Of a stretch of 64,000 nucleotides of DNA, positions 25,811-36,735 are shown one piece after another; position 1 is the first letter of the stretch, and each line of letters begins with the position of its first letter. Below the pieces are notes generated by a model, which saw nothing but the letters and a program-made list of their open reading frames with translations, was not told where the DNA came from and searched no databases. Origin of the DNA: Holacanthus passer. Lineage: Eukaryota > Chordata > Actinopteri > Pomacanthidae. Location of the stretch: assembly GCA_025331565.1 (NCBI GenBank), contig JAFREQ010000075.1, forward strand, positions 62,001 through 126,000, given 5' to 3'. A program made the translations under genes and the position numbers.

Positions 25811-26826
25811 ATTGGTCTTGAGATTTCAAATTTTAGCAGAAAGCCTGTCTGTTCACCATTTTTTTCTCTTCAGGTTCAAACACAATTGCATTTGTTCTTC
25901 CAGTTTACTTCATACTTTGGGAACATTCAGCAGCAACACTGAGTTTAACTGCACTTCTACTCTGAATATCATCACAATAAACCAAAAACCATGACACATG
26001 TTTGAGCAAGATCTGACATCTGATCTTAACATCTAAGATCTAAGTTTTTCATGACGTTTTACTCAGGTCTATGCTGCTAATGTTATTCATACCTCTCTGT
26101 CACATAATGTTAGGTTAGTATTTATGACTAAACTCTCTAAATAAATTCTACATTCTGAAAAAAGCATCACGTGTCACTATTGCTAGCACACTTAGTGTAA
26201 TTACCATAATGTGGGGGTGGAAAGCATAATATAAAAAAACAGATGATGTGAAACATTAGTCAAGAAATTATTTCTGGTAAGAGACAACTAATAAATCCTG
26301 TGAAGTATTATTTTATTCATTATTATTATTATTTTAATCAGTGCCTTCCAAGTCCTCAAGTGTCATGAAAGTGCAATGTTGAAATGCTGGAAAACCTCTT
26401 AAAGGCCACATAATGTTGACTTTTCCTCTGATTAGTAAATTGCTCTCATGACAATAATGCATTTGTACACAAGACTGAACATATTTGTCCAGCATGATAG
26501 TCCTTTTGTCTCATTTTACCAAGCAATGGTGTACATGTTTCTGTACTGATGCATATTTCTGTCACACTTATAACAGCAGTCGTCGGCTGCTGTTCAAAGC
26601 ACAGAGCTGTATGCTGAGTCACATCCTTAAAAAGCTATTTTATTTCTTTTTACTGCGCTGTGTAATAAAAGCCTTTTCTATGATGTTTTACCAGCAGTCA
26701 CTCCAGCTAAATGATTTAGCTGGCAGAGATACCCACAGGCATAACTCACCATCAGCTACTCTGCTCGAGAGGTCACAGGTCATACCAATTCATCATAGCC
26801 AGGTGGAGCGGAGTAAATGATGGAGT

Positions 26827-26883
26827 AACACACACAGACACACACGAAAAACACACACATATGTGCACACACACACACACACA
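26827..26883. repeat. Degenerate (CA)n microsatellite
   Basis: CA-rich sequence of about 57 bases with several interruptions (GACA, GAAAAA, TATGTG). Confidence 0.9.
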
Positions 26884-27339
26884 GTGGCAGCTCTTTAATG
26901 TCAGGCTTGCTCGCTCAGTAAGGAAACTGAATAGGAAACTCATAATAATGTGTGACCCGTGAGTTCACACTGAGGTAGATGCTGATGATTATAGTTTATA
27001 TAACAGCTAGTTTTCATGTTATCACAGTAACTTTTTTCTTATTTGTTTGCTCAATAAACATAGATTTAATTCCTTCCTTCCTCTTTCCTTTGTCTGCACA
27101 CAAATATTAAGAGAAGCTGACTTAATTGGTGTATTGCAGTTAAGTGAAGTTCTGGGTGGTGGAGGTATTTTTAAGTTTTTTTCCTTTACGCAACCTCAAA
27201 CAGTTTGGTCGGAAGATGGAGAGCGGTGGTGGAAGTGCGGCGGGGTGGAGCGGAGGAGAGGAGGAAGAGAGTTAGGTGACATCACCTCCTTCCTGCTACA
27301 ACTACGTTTGTGACTACGTGCTGCTACTGGTGGAAGTGG

Positions 27340-27341
<2 letters not shown>

Positions 27342-27380
<39 letters not shown>
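27342..27380. repeat. (GT)n microsatellite
   Basis: An uninterrupted run of about 19 GT units lying 40 bases before an interspersed repeat. The minus-strand frame through it is an artefact. Confidence 0.95.
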
Positions 27381-27381
<1 letters not shown>

Positions 27382-27422
27382 TAGAGCGATTTTTGATGGA
27401 TTTTTTTCTAAAGATATAAATA

Positions 27423-27571
27423 TACATCCATCCATCCATCCATCCATTATCTGTACATCTGTACGCCGCTCAATCCTCTGCAGGGTCGCAGGGGGCTGGA
27501 GCCTATCCCAGCCAACTTAGGGCGAAGGCAGGGGACACCCTGGACAGGTCGCCAGTCCATCGCAGGGCCAT
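27423..27571 (+). mobile_element. Common fish LINE-tail repeat with (CCAT)n start
   Basis: Four to five TCCA/CCAT units (27427-27447) are followed by 'gctggagcctatcccagc' and 'acaccctggacaggtcgcca'. This wording is typical of one of the most abundant short interspersed repeats in teleosts, which I take to be the tail of a non-LTR retrotransposon. It has no coding capacity. The CCAT units are probably the terminal tandem repeat of the element. The orientation call is weak. Confidence 0.65.
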
Positions 27572-28026
27572 AAATATACATTTGGACCAAAAATATTAAA
27601 ATTGTTCAAATTTTCAGGGGTATTCTAATTTAATTGCTTTGAAAATCCGTTAGTGATTTAAGAAGTCCAACACATATGAATGGAAGAAAAGTTGTACAAC
27701 TGTGAGTGGAAAGTTTTGAGCATGCACAATATGTGTGTGTGTTTGTGTGTGTGTGTCTTGAGGATGGGCTGTGGTGAGACAGGATAATATGTAACAATAG
27801 CAAGTCACCGCCCTGGCTGTCATTTCTCACACCTTAATGATGTCAAATACTGGAAATTAATAAAACATTACAACAATGTCCAGTAAATATCTGCTCCCAT
27901 GAAACCAAGATTACCATGGCAACAGCAAACACAACAGAAAGACTAAATCATCATATTTTTTTCTGTGAAGAACCTGTCCACAGAGTGTGTTCACTGGTTG
28001 CTATTTTAAATAAACATAAAGAATAA

Positions 28027-28339
28027 AGGAGTAGTTCAACATTTTAGGAAATAAGCTTATTCGCTTTTTCAGTCATGTAACAATGTGTTGTTCTGGCACT
28101 TTTGTACAGATTAAACAAACAAGATATAATGTTTGAATTAATGAGCTTGAGAGATACAAAATTGATTTTTTTTTTTACCAATCCAGACAAGCTGTTTCTC
28201 CTTGTATCCAGTCTTTGTGCAAAGTCAAGCTAAATTTCTCCTGTAGCTTCATATTTAGTGAACACACTTGAGAGTGATATCGATTTGCTCTGAAAGTGAG
28301 TGAGTGCAATTCCCCAAATGTCAAATTATCCCTTTAAAG
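28027..28339. mobile_element. Short inverted-repeat element (MITE-like), copy 2
   Basis: The left end 'ttcaacattttaggaaataa' (from about 28035) mirrors the right end 'ttccccaaatgtcaaattat' (to about 28329). The internal phrase 'gagagtgatatcgat' matches the signature of copies 1, 3 and 4. No ORF is present. This copy is shorter than copy 4 and probably carries an internal deletion. Confidence 0.6.
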
Positions 28340-29629
28340 TACTCAGAATCTTTGCTCTTGTCTCTTGCTGCCAGAAATTTAGCTCGTTTTGACACAATAC
28401 AAGACTACAAAAGTCCAGATGGGCATCAGTTAAAGTATGAATAGAGCTGGATCCTTCTAATACAGCGAATTAATAAAACACACAAATGAATTAACAATAC
28501 TTTCAGCAAACTTGCATACTGCAGTAACCACTGGTACACATCCCGGCAACCATCTTTGTACTTTATCAAACTGCACACTGGAGATAATGACCTCCAATTC
28601 AAGTGTTTCGTTGTGTGGGTGCACAGGGAGCTCACAATTACAAAAATAAAGTGTTTATATCTCAAGTTTCAAAAATCAGTTTAAATTGGTGTGTTTGATT
28701 AAGCTCGTCCTCAGTGCAAAAGATGACTTTTTTTTAACTTCATGCATTTTTCCTTGCACGACATTTTATTAGTCAGACACAGAGTGAAATGGAAGTACAT
28801 CTTCCATTTTTTCTCCTCTTTAATTTCACTTTCACTGGATTATTGCTGTCTCAGTGCTCCTGACGTTTTTGCTTGCTCAGCTGATCCAGATCAAATAGAT
28901 ATGGTTAATGCTGTTTTGATGTGTGTTTTGAGACATGAGGAAAGGCAGAGAGCGAGCAGCTGCTTTTATGTGAAGCAGATATCCATGACCTGTGCCAGAG
29001 AGTGTGATGAAGAAGCATCCATCAGAGAGTTTGGTCAGTCAAACATATCGACTTCAGAGATGCTGCAGAGATAAACTTGTCATACTCACTTGCTGGCCCT
29101 TGACCTAATCCCACAGGCAATGGAAGGTAACACAGACTAGCAGCTGTAAACATGAGGCGCAGACAGATATCATTGCCATGTTAGAACTACATAACTCCAG
29201 TATTCAGGAATGAGGGACATCTACAGCTGGTGTTGCTGATAAACTTTCTCAAAGCATTTTGGAAAAATTCAAGATCAAGATGAAGTTGTTTGTCTTAGCT
29301 CCTGAAAAAAATCTATAGATACAAGGTTACTACCCATCAGCTGTAGTTCAAGGCAGACATGCACCCACACACAGACCCTTGTACGAAACACAGACACAAG
29401 TCTCATGTGCTTATAGGACTGATACAAATCTCTCAGAAGATTAGATGTGTCTTTGAAGGACAGATAGCAAACAGCAGATCGCTCAGACTTCATTAGTTTA
29501 GGATGCGGACATGACATTGTTGACCTGGAGCCTGTTTCCATTAGTGTGAGTGTGGGGGGCCAAAGCATGGTAAAATATATTCTAGGAATCAGGAACCAGT
29601 AACTTGTGTCTCGTTCTGTCTCCTGCAGC

Positions 29630-29855
29630 CAGGGTTAACATAAAGACTGGAAACAGAAGACAACTAGCCCAGCTAATGTTACACAAATCTCATTCTCATA
29701 TGTCATATCTCATTTGTTTAATCCTTTAAAAAACAAAATTGTAAAGATTTGCTTTGTATGTCCTTATATTTAATTGACATATATGAGAATGGTATCGATC
29801 TTTACATCAAATTCTTTGCATATTTCCTAATATGACAAAACTATTCCTTTCAATG
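29630..29855. mobile_element. Short inverted-repeat element (MITE-like), copy 3, left-truncated
   Basis: 'cataaagactggaaacag' and 'atgagaatggtatcgatctt' match the internal and right-hand parts of copy 4. The right end 'catatttcctaatatgacaa' is preserved. The left terminal repeat is not visible, so the copy is truncated. Confidence 0.55.
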
Positions 29856-30550
29856 TTAATAAAGTAAACTCCTCCTGTGTCATGCATCAGTTCACTGTGA
29901 TCATGCTTTAGTCGCTTGCTAAAGATGTTTTCTCATTATGCTGATAAAAAATGTAATTGGCAGCAGTATGTTTCTCACCAAATGTATTTGCTGATGCAAA
30001 TAGTAGTATGAGAATGTAATTTCTAGGAGACAGAGTTGTATTGCCTGTAATTCTAAAAATGCTTTCCAGAACTCAGAAGTAACAATTGCACCATCATGAG
30101 ACGGTGAAACGACCTCTGTCAATCACTGACAGTTTTACCTAAAAAAATATTATAGAGATGCACTGGCAGGCAGGAAAAATGGATGAATACCTGTTGTGTA
30201 ATAAAAGGACATGATCGGTCTGACATTTAGTATCGGTCCGCCTGAAGCGGGGTTATGCACAGGTGTAATATGTAAGAAAGAATCCAGTGTGGCATCATTG
30301 TTTTAGTCTCACACCTGATAAAGCTGCTGTTTCTGTGTTTGCCTGTTTGAAACAAGAAACAGAAATCTTTAAAACACACCCCATCAATGACCTTTGTGAG
30401 TGATACTGTCTCAGTCTCAATGTCGACTCAACTGACCATGACCACATAAAACCTATACATCCCTCCTCCCACATGACCCCAGCTGTGTTTACTGACTGCT
30501 ACTGTGTTTGATTCCCAGGACCTAGAGACAGAAGATCCTGGGAGAAACAA

Positions 30551-30564
30551 CACACACACACACG

Positions 30565-30635
<71 letters not shown>

Positions 30636-30642
30636 ACACACA
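30551..30642. repeat. (CA)n microsatellite, longest in the window
   Basis: About 92 bases of nearly pure CA with only a few substitutions (CACGCACG near the start, TACA near the end). Its length suggests it is polymorphic. Confidence 0.97.
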
Positions 30643-32912
30643 TCACAGTCTGGATGGATGGATGACTAGAGGCCAGGATGGAGAAGGCCAATCGATCAGT
30701 CTAGTAGTAATGATAATAAAGTCTTTGTGCTTCCTGGAACTGTACAGTGGATTGTTCTGTAACATTTGAGCAGTTCTCCCTCTGAGAATCAACATAATGA
30801 AAGAAAAGCTAATACATTTAAAAAAAAACAACAAATCTCTGAGTCAGTTTCAAATCTGTTTAAGAAAATGTGCAAACGAAATCAGAGTGTGAAGATCTGG
30901 TGACAGATGCCTCGTGTTTTATCTTAATCAAGGCGCTGATTCTGTTACTGCATGTCAACCAGACGTTTCTAAAGCTGCTGGCCCAGTATTGCTTTTCTCC
31001 TCAGCTGCAATTTCACAAACTGCTTGGGGGAGAAGAAATGTATCATGTACAGATATCAAAGATTAGATTAGATTCCTTATTAATAATCCTCATCTGAAAG
31101 TCGGATCAGTGCAGCAGAAACGTGACAGGATGTTCAGCAGGAATTAAAGATAAAAAATAAACACGCAGAATAAGAAGTAATTAGCTAAAGGATGACATGT
31201 GGTGACGCAGAAAACAAAAAAAAAAGAAAAGAGCACAAGCTGCTGCGCTTGACATTATAAAGGAACGAATCACCTGAAGAGAGTTTTCCTCCTTGCTTTG
31301 CTTGTTAATTGTTATACCATCGACAAAAATTCACTAAAAGGCCAGAAGAAAATCTCACTAACACAGTTTATTCAAAAGACTTATTTGTACCATTAAATCC
31401 TGTCTCCCCAGAGCGGTTTATACTCTGACAGCGGAGGGTGAGTAAAAGAAAAATGGTTAATAAGCTATGATGACTCCTTCCATTTTGAACTCTGCTTCCT
31501 TAAAGGTCAGGAAGGCTATCTATTGGTCAGTGGTGCGATTTCATGTTTCACAGTTCATCAGAGTCGTCCACAATGTGAAAATTGAATTCAGATTTTTTTT
31601 TTTTTTTTTGATCCACTTGATCTTAAAGGTAAAACTACTACTACTACATGGCATGTCGATTGAAATGGGTTTCTGAAATACATTATCCTGCTGAACCTAC
31701 TGTAGGTCAGTGTCTGACAGATTATCTGTTGTGCAAGGGAACATAATAACAGGGAAAACAATCAAAAACAGCTGACAAGAAGAAAGATTAGAAAAGATGA
31801 AGGGGTCTTAAACAACAAAGAAAGGACTTTAGGAAAAGGGAGAACAAAGAGAGCAGCTTCATTATTGAGACAGATGGCACAAAGTGGCACACATTAACCA
31901 ATCACAGAGGTTAAATGAATGAGGTAAGCAGTGAGGTCACTACCTGTAACCACTTCAGTTTGGGATTTAATCTCTGTGGTTGAGTGATTTAGAGGTGAGG
32001 GACTGTTCCCTGAAACCATGTGCAAGTGTGTGTGTGTGTATAAGTGCCAGCAAGTATGTGTGCATGCTTATATATGAGGCACATGTTTGTAAGGAGGCAT
32101 TACCTTAATGAGGAGGCATTTATTAGAAATATAAAAATCCTTTGAAAGTCCAGCAGCACAACATATAATTACATGCAGCAAAATTGCACTGTAAAAGTTG
32201 AACATGTATTAAGTTAAATATGATGTGGCCGATGCTGTTTGACTTAGATGTGTGTGTAGCGTAGTGCTCAGCAGAACAGAGAAACCCTATCGCTGCCAGG
32301 AGTGCATTATAAGGGATGTCTGCACACAGGAGACCAAGTGTCACCTTGGACAATTTAAGAGGTATGTCTCCTCACTCAGTCATATGCAGACACGCGCACA
32401 CACACACACACACACACACATAAATACAATAGGACATAGCCGACGCCACCAGTACATTAGTTTGTGACCAAGGCCGTCATTATTAGAATAGTTGCTGTTG
32501 ATGCAGACCTTCATTTAAACCTGGCTAATGGCTCACTGTCGCCTGCACACACCCACATGCACACACGCTCAAACACTGATAATTATACATTCCAGGGACA
32601 AATTGTCTCAGTATGGCGGGTCTCCATGCTGGCCTGTCTCCATAAGTCCATCTCAGTACATCTCTTGTTAAGTTTCCACAATGTCGTCACTTGTGTCATC
32701 TTGGCTGGACACTCCTGCATGGCTGGTTGACGCACACACACACACACGTACGAGACACTGTTCTTTGTAAGCGACAGGCCCCGATTCTATCCATTGCCTC
32801 ATCCCTAACACTATCTTTACATCGACCTCAATGTGACCTACAGTATAAACCATGTTTTTGGAGATTCTTTCTGTTTACTCCGATGTTCTGCGATTAATCT
32901 TAAGCAAATATG
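30643..32912. other. Gene-free stretch
   Basis: No exon is supported. It contains (CA)n runs at 32391-32421 and 32731-32747 and a T-run near 31594-31609. A plus-strand frame near 32252 begins with a chance match to a C2H2 zinc-finger linker (TEKPYRCQEC), but no finger follows. Confidence 0.5.
32391..32421. repeat. (CA)n microsatellite
   Basis: A CA run preceded by CACGCG, about 31 bases long. Confidence 0.93.
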
Positions 32913-33205
32913 GGCTGTGTCTGAAATCATTCACAGTATATAGTCCACTGCATGGTGTGTTTGTCCTTTTTCAGTGTTGTATATATAGTGGATTCAAATA
33001 ATCCCACAATCACTCACTGAGCACTGAGCACTACTACCATCATGCACTGTGCAAACAGGGGAATAACAGGCTAATTTAGATGACTGCCAGATAAAATGAA
33101 TGGATTAGTAGTAGTGTCTGAAATTGCTCTTTTTTTAAATAGTCCTCCACACAAAGTTCAGCATATTACAAGTGGCAAATTCAGTGAAGGATTTCGGACA
33201 CAGCC
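32913..33205. mobile_element. Non-autonomous DNA transposon with GGCTGTGTC termini
   Basis: The left end ggctgtgtctgaaatc (32913-32928) and the right end gatttcggacacagcc (33190-33205) are inverted repeats with one mismatch in 16. The 293-bp interior has no ORF. The termini resemble small elements that are common in fish ('gggctgtgtctgaaatca...'). A target-site duplication is not obvious by eye, so I do not assign a superfamily. Confidence 0.7.
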
Positions 33206-33390
33206 ATGACCTTTGCCAATAGCAGCCTACTAGAACTTGAACAGAACACAAAACAGGAATCCTGACAATGAAATGGTTTTGATGGCAGATAAAATATAAT
33301 AGGGATAACACCAGATTTGTTTTTGGATCCATCTGCTACACAGTGCTATACACAGTGTCCTATCAGCCACATGATAATCATCTCCAGCCA

Positions 33391-33985
33391 TTCATGAATT
33401 GTTAGACATTTTGGGAAATATATCTTTGCTTCCTTGCTCAGGGTTAGATGACACTGATATCACTCTGAATATCTGAATGTCAAATATAAAGATAGAGCCA
33501 GGAGGCAGCTTGGTTTAGCATAAGGACTGCAAACAGGGGAAACAATGACAACTAGAGCCTGGATCTGTCCAAAGGTGAAAAACTACCAGCACCTCTACAG
33601 CTCACTGATTAACATGTTATATCTTGTTTGCAGGATAAACCAGAATTAATTGATTGCACTGACTTCTCAAGATCTTGTCGTTGCGCTGAGGTTGCCAAGG
33701 TTGTTGATGAAGAAATAGTTAGAGCATGTAACTCCTTCCAAAAACCACAAACTGTTTTTTTAGACTTCTGTTTGTGCACAAATCAAACAAATAAATGAGT
33801 TGTAACATGTTAATTTGTGCTCTCTTCTTCTACTCTGCTGTCGGTAGCTATGCAAAGAGACCTACTGACTCTAGCTTAATAACTACTGAGCAGACATGAG
33901 AGTGGTATCGATTTTCTCATCCAGCTCTTGGTAAGAAAACAAATATGCATATTTCCCAAAATGTCCAATTATTCCTTTCACCCTT
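33391..33985. mobile_element. Short inverted-repeat element (MITE-like), copy 4, fullest
   Basis: The left terminus 'ttagacattttgggaaatat' (about 33402-33421) and the right terminus 'atatttcccaaaatgtccaa' (about 33950-33969) are near-perfect inverted repeats about 570 bases apart. Internal blocks include 'tttagcataaggactgcaaa', 'ctgtccaaaggtgaaaaact', 'ttaacatgttatatcttgtt' and 'catgagagtggtatcgattt'. These same blocks, in the same order, identify copies 1-3. No ORF is present. It fits a non-autonomous DNA transposon. Confidence 0.7.
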
Positions 33986-34129
33986 ACCCTAAACTAATCT
34001 AATCTAATCCAATTCCATTCTCAATCACAAACTGAAATCCTAGAGGAGCCCACTGCAGAAGGAAGAACCAACAAATTGTCCACACTGTGTCTTTTACTGT
34101 TTTACATCTGCTCTTTAGAACGACCGTCT

Positions 34130-34162
34130 CACACACACACGCGCGCGCACACACACACACAC
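34130..34162. repeat. (CA)n(CG)n(CA)n alternating purine-pyrimidine tract
   Basis: An unbroken alternating run changes from CA to CGCGCGCG and back to CA over about 33 bases. This is a classic Z-DNA-forming composition. Confidence 0.9.
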
Positions 34163-34308
34163 GTAGTCGTCTCACCCCCTCTGTGCTGCGCTTTGTCATC
34201 AGACAGCACTAAGGGCTGTCTGTCTGTCTTGTTGATGGACCAATTTCATTTCAGACATCACTGACAATTGAAAAACTACACTCATCACACACATGAATCC
34301 ATATGTAC

Positions 34309-34311
<3 letters not shown>

Positions 34312-34341
<30 letters not shown>
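34312..34341. repeat. (CA)n microsatellite
   Basis: A pure CA run of about 15 units. Confidence 0.95.
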
Positions 34342-34344
<3 letters not shown>

Positions 34345-34453
34345 CATCCCGTGCACATCCAGCACATATTGTAGATACACATCAATTGCCCGCCCTGCTT
34401 CTCTCTATTTACAAGGGCTTGTCCTTTTTCCTGTCCGCTTCCACATCATAACT

Positions 34454-34497
34454 CCACCCCTCCACTCCCCCACCCCACCCCACCCCACCCTTCCCTG
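34454..34497 (-). repeat. (CCCCA)n tract, G-quadruplex motif on the minus strand
   Basis: Repeated CCCCA/CCCCACCC units (34466-34490) give, on the minus strand, at least five consecutive G-runs of three or more separated by single T residues. This fits the standard G4 pattern with loops of one base. The plus strand is correspondingly i-motif-prone. Confidence 0.8.
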
Positions 34498-34541
34498 CCT
34501 GCAGAGCTTCTACAAATGAGATAAGAGCACTAATGTGATTG

Positions 34542-34594
34542 GGAGAGAGAGAGAAAGAGAGATAGAGATAGAGAGAGAGAGACAGAGAGAGAGA
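34542..34594. repeat. (GA)n microsatellite
   Basis: A purine-only run of GAGA with a few T and C interruptions, about 53 bases long. It is a homopurine tract capable of triplex formation. Confidence 0.93.
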
Positions 34595-34652
34595 TTCTAA
34601 TTTAATAGAAACTCCATCAGGCTAATGGAACTGTGGACTGACTGCCCAGCCT

Positions 34653-34654
<2 letters not shown>

Positions 34655-34693
<39 letters not shown>

Positions 34694-34700
34694 ACATACA
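34655..34700. repeat. (CA)n microsatellite
   Basis: A CA run of about 46 bases with TACA interruptions at its right end. Confidence 0.95.
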
Positions 34701-36704
34701 GTCATTTACTCTACACTATATTGTACCTTGTGAGCGTGGGAACCTATTAGCATTCACCACAATATGTCGAGCCACAGAGTTAAATGAATACGCAGAGAGA
34801 GGGGACATGGGAGGTTGAAAGAGGAGGATAAACCAATGAGTGTGATATATGGGCCGGCCGGGAAGAAAAATGAAATGATACTTTTAGATGGATGTTCAAA
34901 GAAAAACAAAACGGCCCCCAAATTAGAGGGAACAAAGCACAAAGCGAGGTGGACAGACGACTGATGTGACGGTCACCCAGTGCAGACAGTTCACCAATTA
35001 TGGCTGTGCAGGTTTGTGGGACTTGTTGAGGTCAGGATAATGTGAATGGAGACTGAGGAGGTGGAGTCAGGTTGGGGGGGGCTGGCATGACGGATGGTTT
35101 TTCACTCACAATCTGTCTGGCACAACGGAAATAAATGAGTGTGTGCTTCTACTCTAGCTATCTCACAAACACTACTGATTCTCATTCACATACAGGCTTG
35201 TCAACTGATTTATTTCCACTTACCCTCTCAAGTGCGGAAATTTGGACAAGTGACAAAAAGTACAAAGAGGACGTGTCCTTGAGCTGGATGCTTCTTGCTC
35301 TTCTCTATCTCTCTTGTTCTCCCTCTTTTCCATTTCTACTTCCTTTCAGTCGCAGGGCTTCTTTTTCCCCGCCGGTCACAATCAGTCTTCTCTGACATCC
35401 TCATTTCTGAGAATACAACTATATTTTGTTCTGCACATGCTTCTCTGTCATCACATTTCCTTTATTTTATGGTACTAACGAGACAAATTATCAAAGCTCG
35501 AGGATCCTTCAACATACTGTTTATACAAAAGGAAATCAGCCTGAGAAGCAAATAACCCAGACAGAATCAATTTATTCAGTTTACACAAAAAAAATTATTT
35601 TCATCTTTATTTTTGTTATCTCTAATGCAGGACTCAATAATCCTGATGATTAGATTAGAAAATTGGGGCAAAAAGCTAAAAACCTCATTCCATAGCATAG
35701 AATTTTTAGGAGGAAGAATTATTTCTCTCAAAATGTCAACCTATTCATTTGATGGTAAAGTGATTAAAAACGCCAGGTTAATGTTAAGGAATGCCAGGTT
35801 CACAAAACTGAGGACTTGGATTCGACAGCTGTGAGACTATAGACTCCAGTCTCAAGTTTTGATCTGGTATAATCCTGAAACAATAAAAAACAAATAAGAC
35901 ACCAGACCTAGAATAATATAGGTGTCATTTATGTAAAATCTACAGTGGATTTAAGTGGACATTTTCAACATTAAACTTTGTGCAGCTGGACAGAATCTGA
36001 TGAAAGAAGAATCCTAAAGGGCAAACTTTTCCCCGTCTGTCTGTTTTTATAAACCTTAATTTAATATCTGTCTGCTGGTAAAACTGGTGCAAATATCACC
36101 AGAAAGACTGGGATGGATCTACTGGGAAACCATGTCCTCAGAGAAATGTATTTTTGAAATGCCTTGCCTGAGACCAAGGGGAAGTTTTGAGTCAACGGGG
36201 GTGCTGCATGAAAGGTCAGGAGGTCGCCAAAGCATCTGCAGTTGTACAGTGTCATCAGTGGTGAAACAGTAACCTCCTCTGCTCAGAAGTTTATTTAACT
36301 GCTTGACCTTTTGAATAAATTAATTTGATTAATTTTGCATTTCAGTAAGCTTATGTCTCTGCCAGGACCAGTTCTTGGAAGGAAAAGTAGAGTTGAGAAC
36401 TAAATTTAACTGCAGTTCCACTGAAAGAAAGAAAAAAAAGCTGCAACAAAACAGCTGGGACAAAACCAGGCAGTCCAGCATGCTGACACTTTACACAGAA
36501 AAATGTATGGTAACATTAATGGAACATTACCAAGGGCTGTGTGGAGGGAACTTTAATGTTACTTTTAGTTAGTTAGCCTTCATTTTTGCTGATAGGAATT
36601 AGTGCACAATAAATAAAGGCTGTCAACCATTTAAATCCTCCTCTAGATATTTGCTAAATGACCCGTTTAAGTCTGTTAATGCAGAGCAGAGTGACATGAA
36701 AACA

Positions 36705-36735
<31 letters not shown>

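Larger units (their letters stand above)
20231..27341. other. Gene-free stretch
   Basis: No exon is supported. It contains a very AT-rich block (22080-22260), microsatellites at 22418-22464 and 26827-26883, an (ATT)n tract at about 26314-26335, a polypurine tract (about 25070-25165), and a probable interspersed repeat at 25660-25810. The block 23120-23560 is less CpG-depleted than its surroundings and looks unique; it may be a conserved non-coding element, but this cannot be shown from one sequence. Confidence 0.45.

Noticed and set aside
32252..32467. Plus-strand frame starting with a C2H2 zinc-finger-like linker (TEKPYRCQEC)
   Set aside because: The linker is followed by no C2H2 spacing and the frame runs into a CA microsatellite, so the match is chance.
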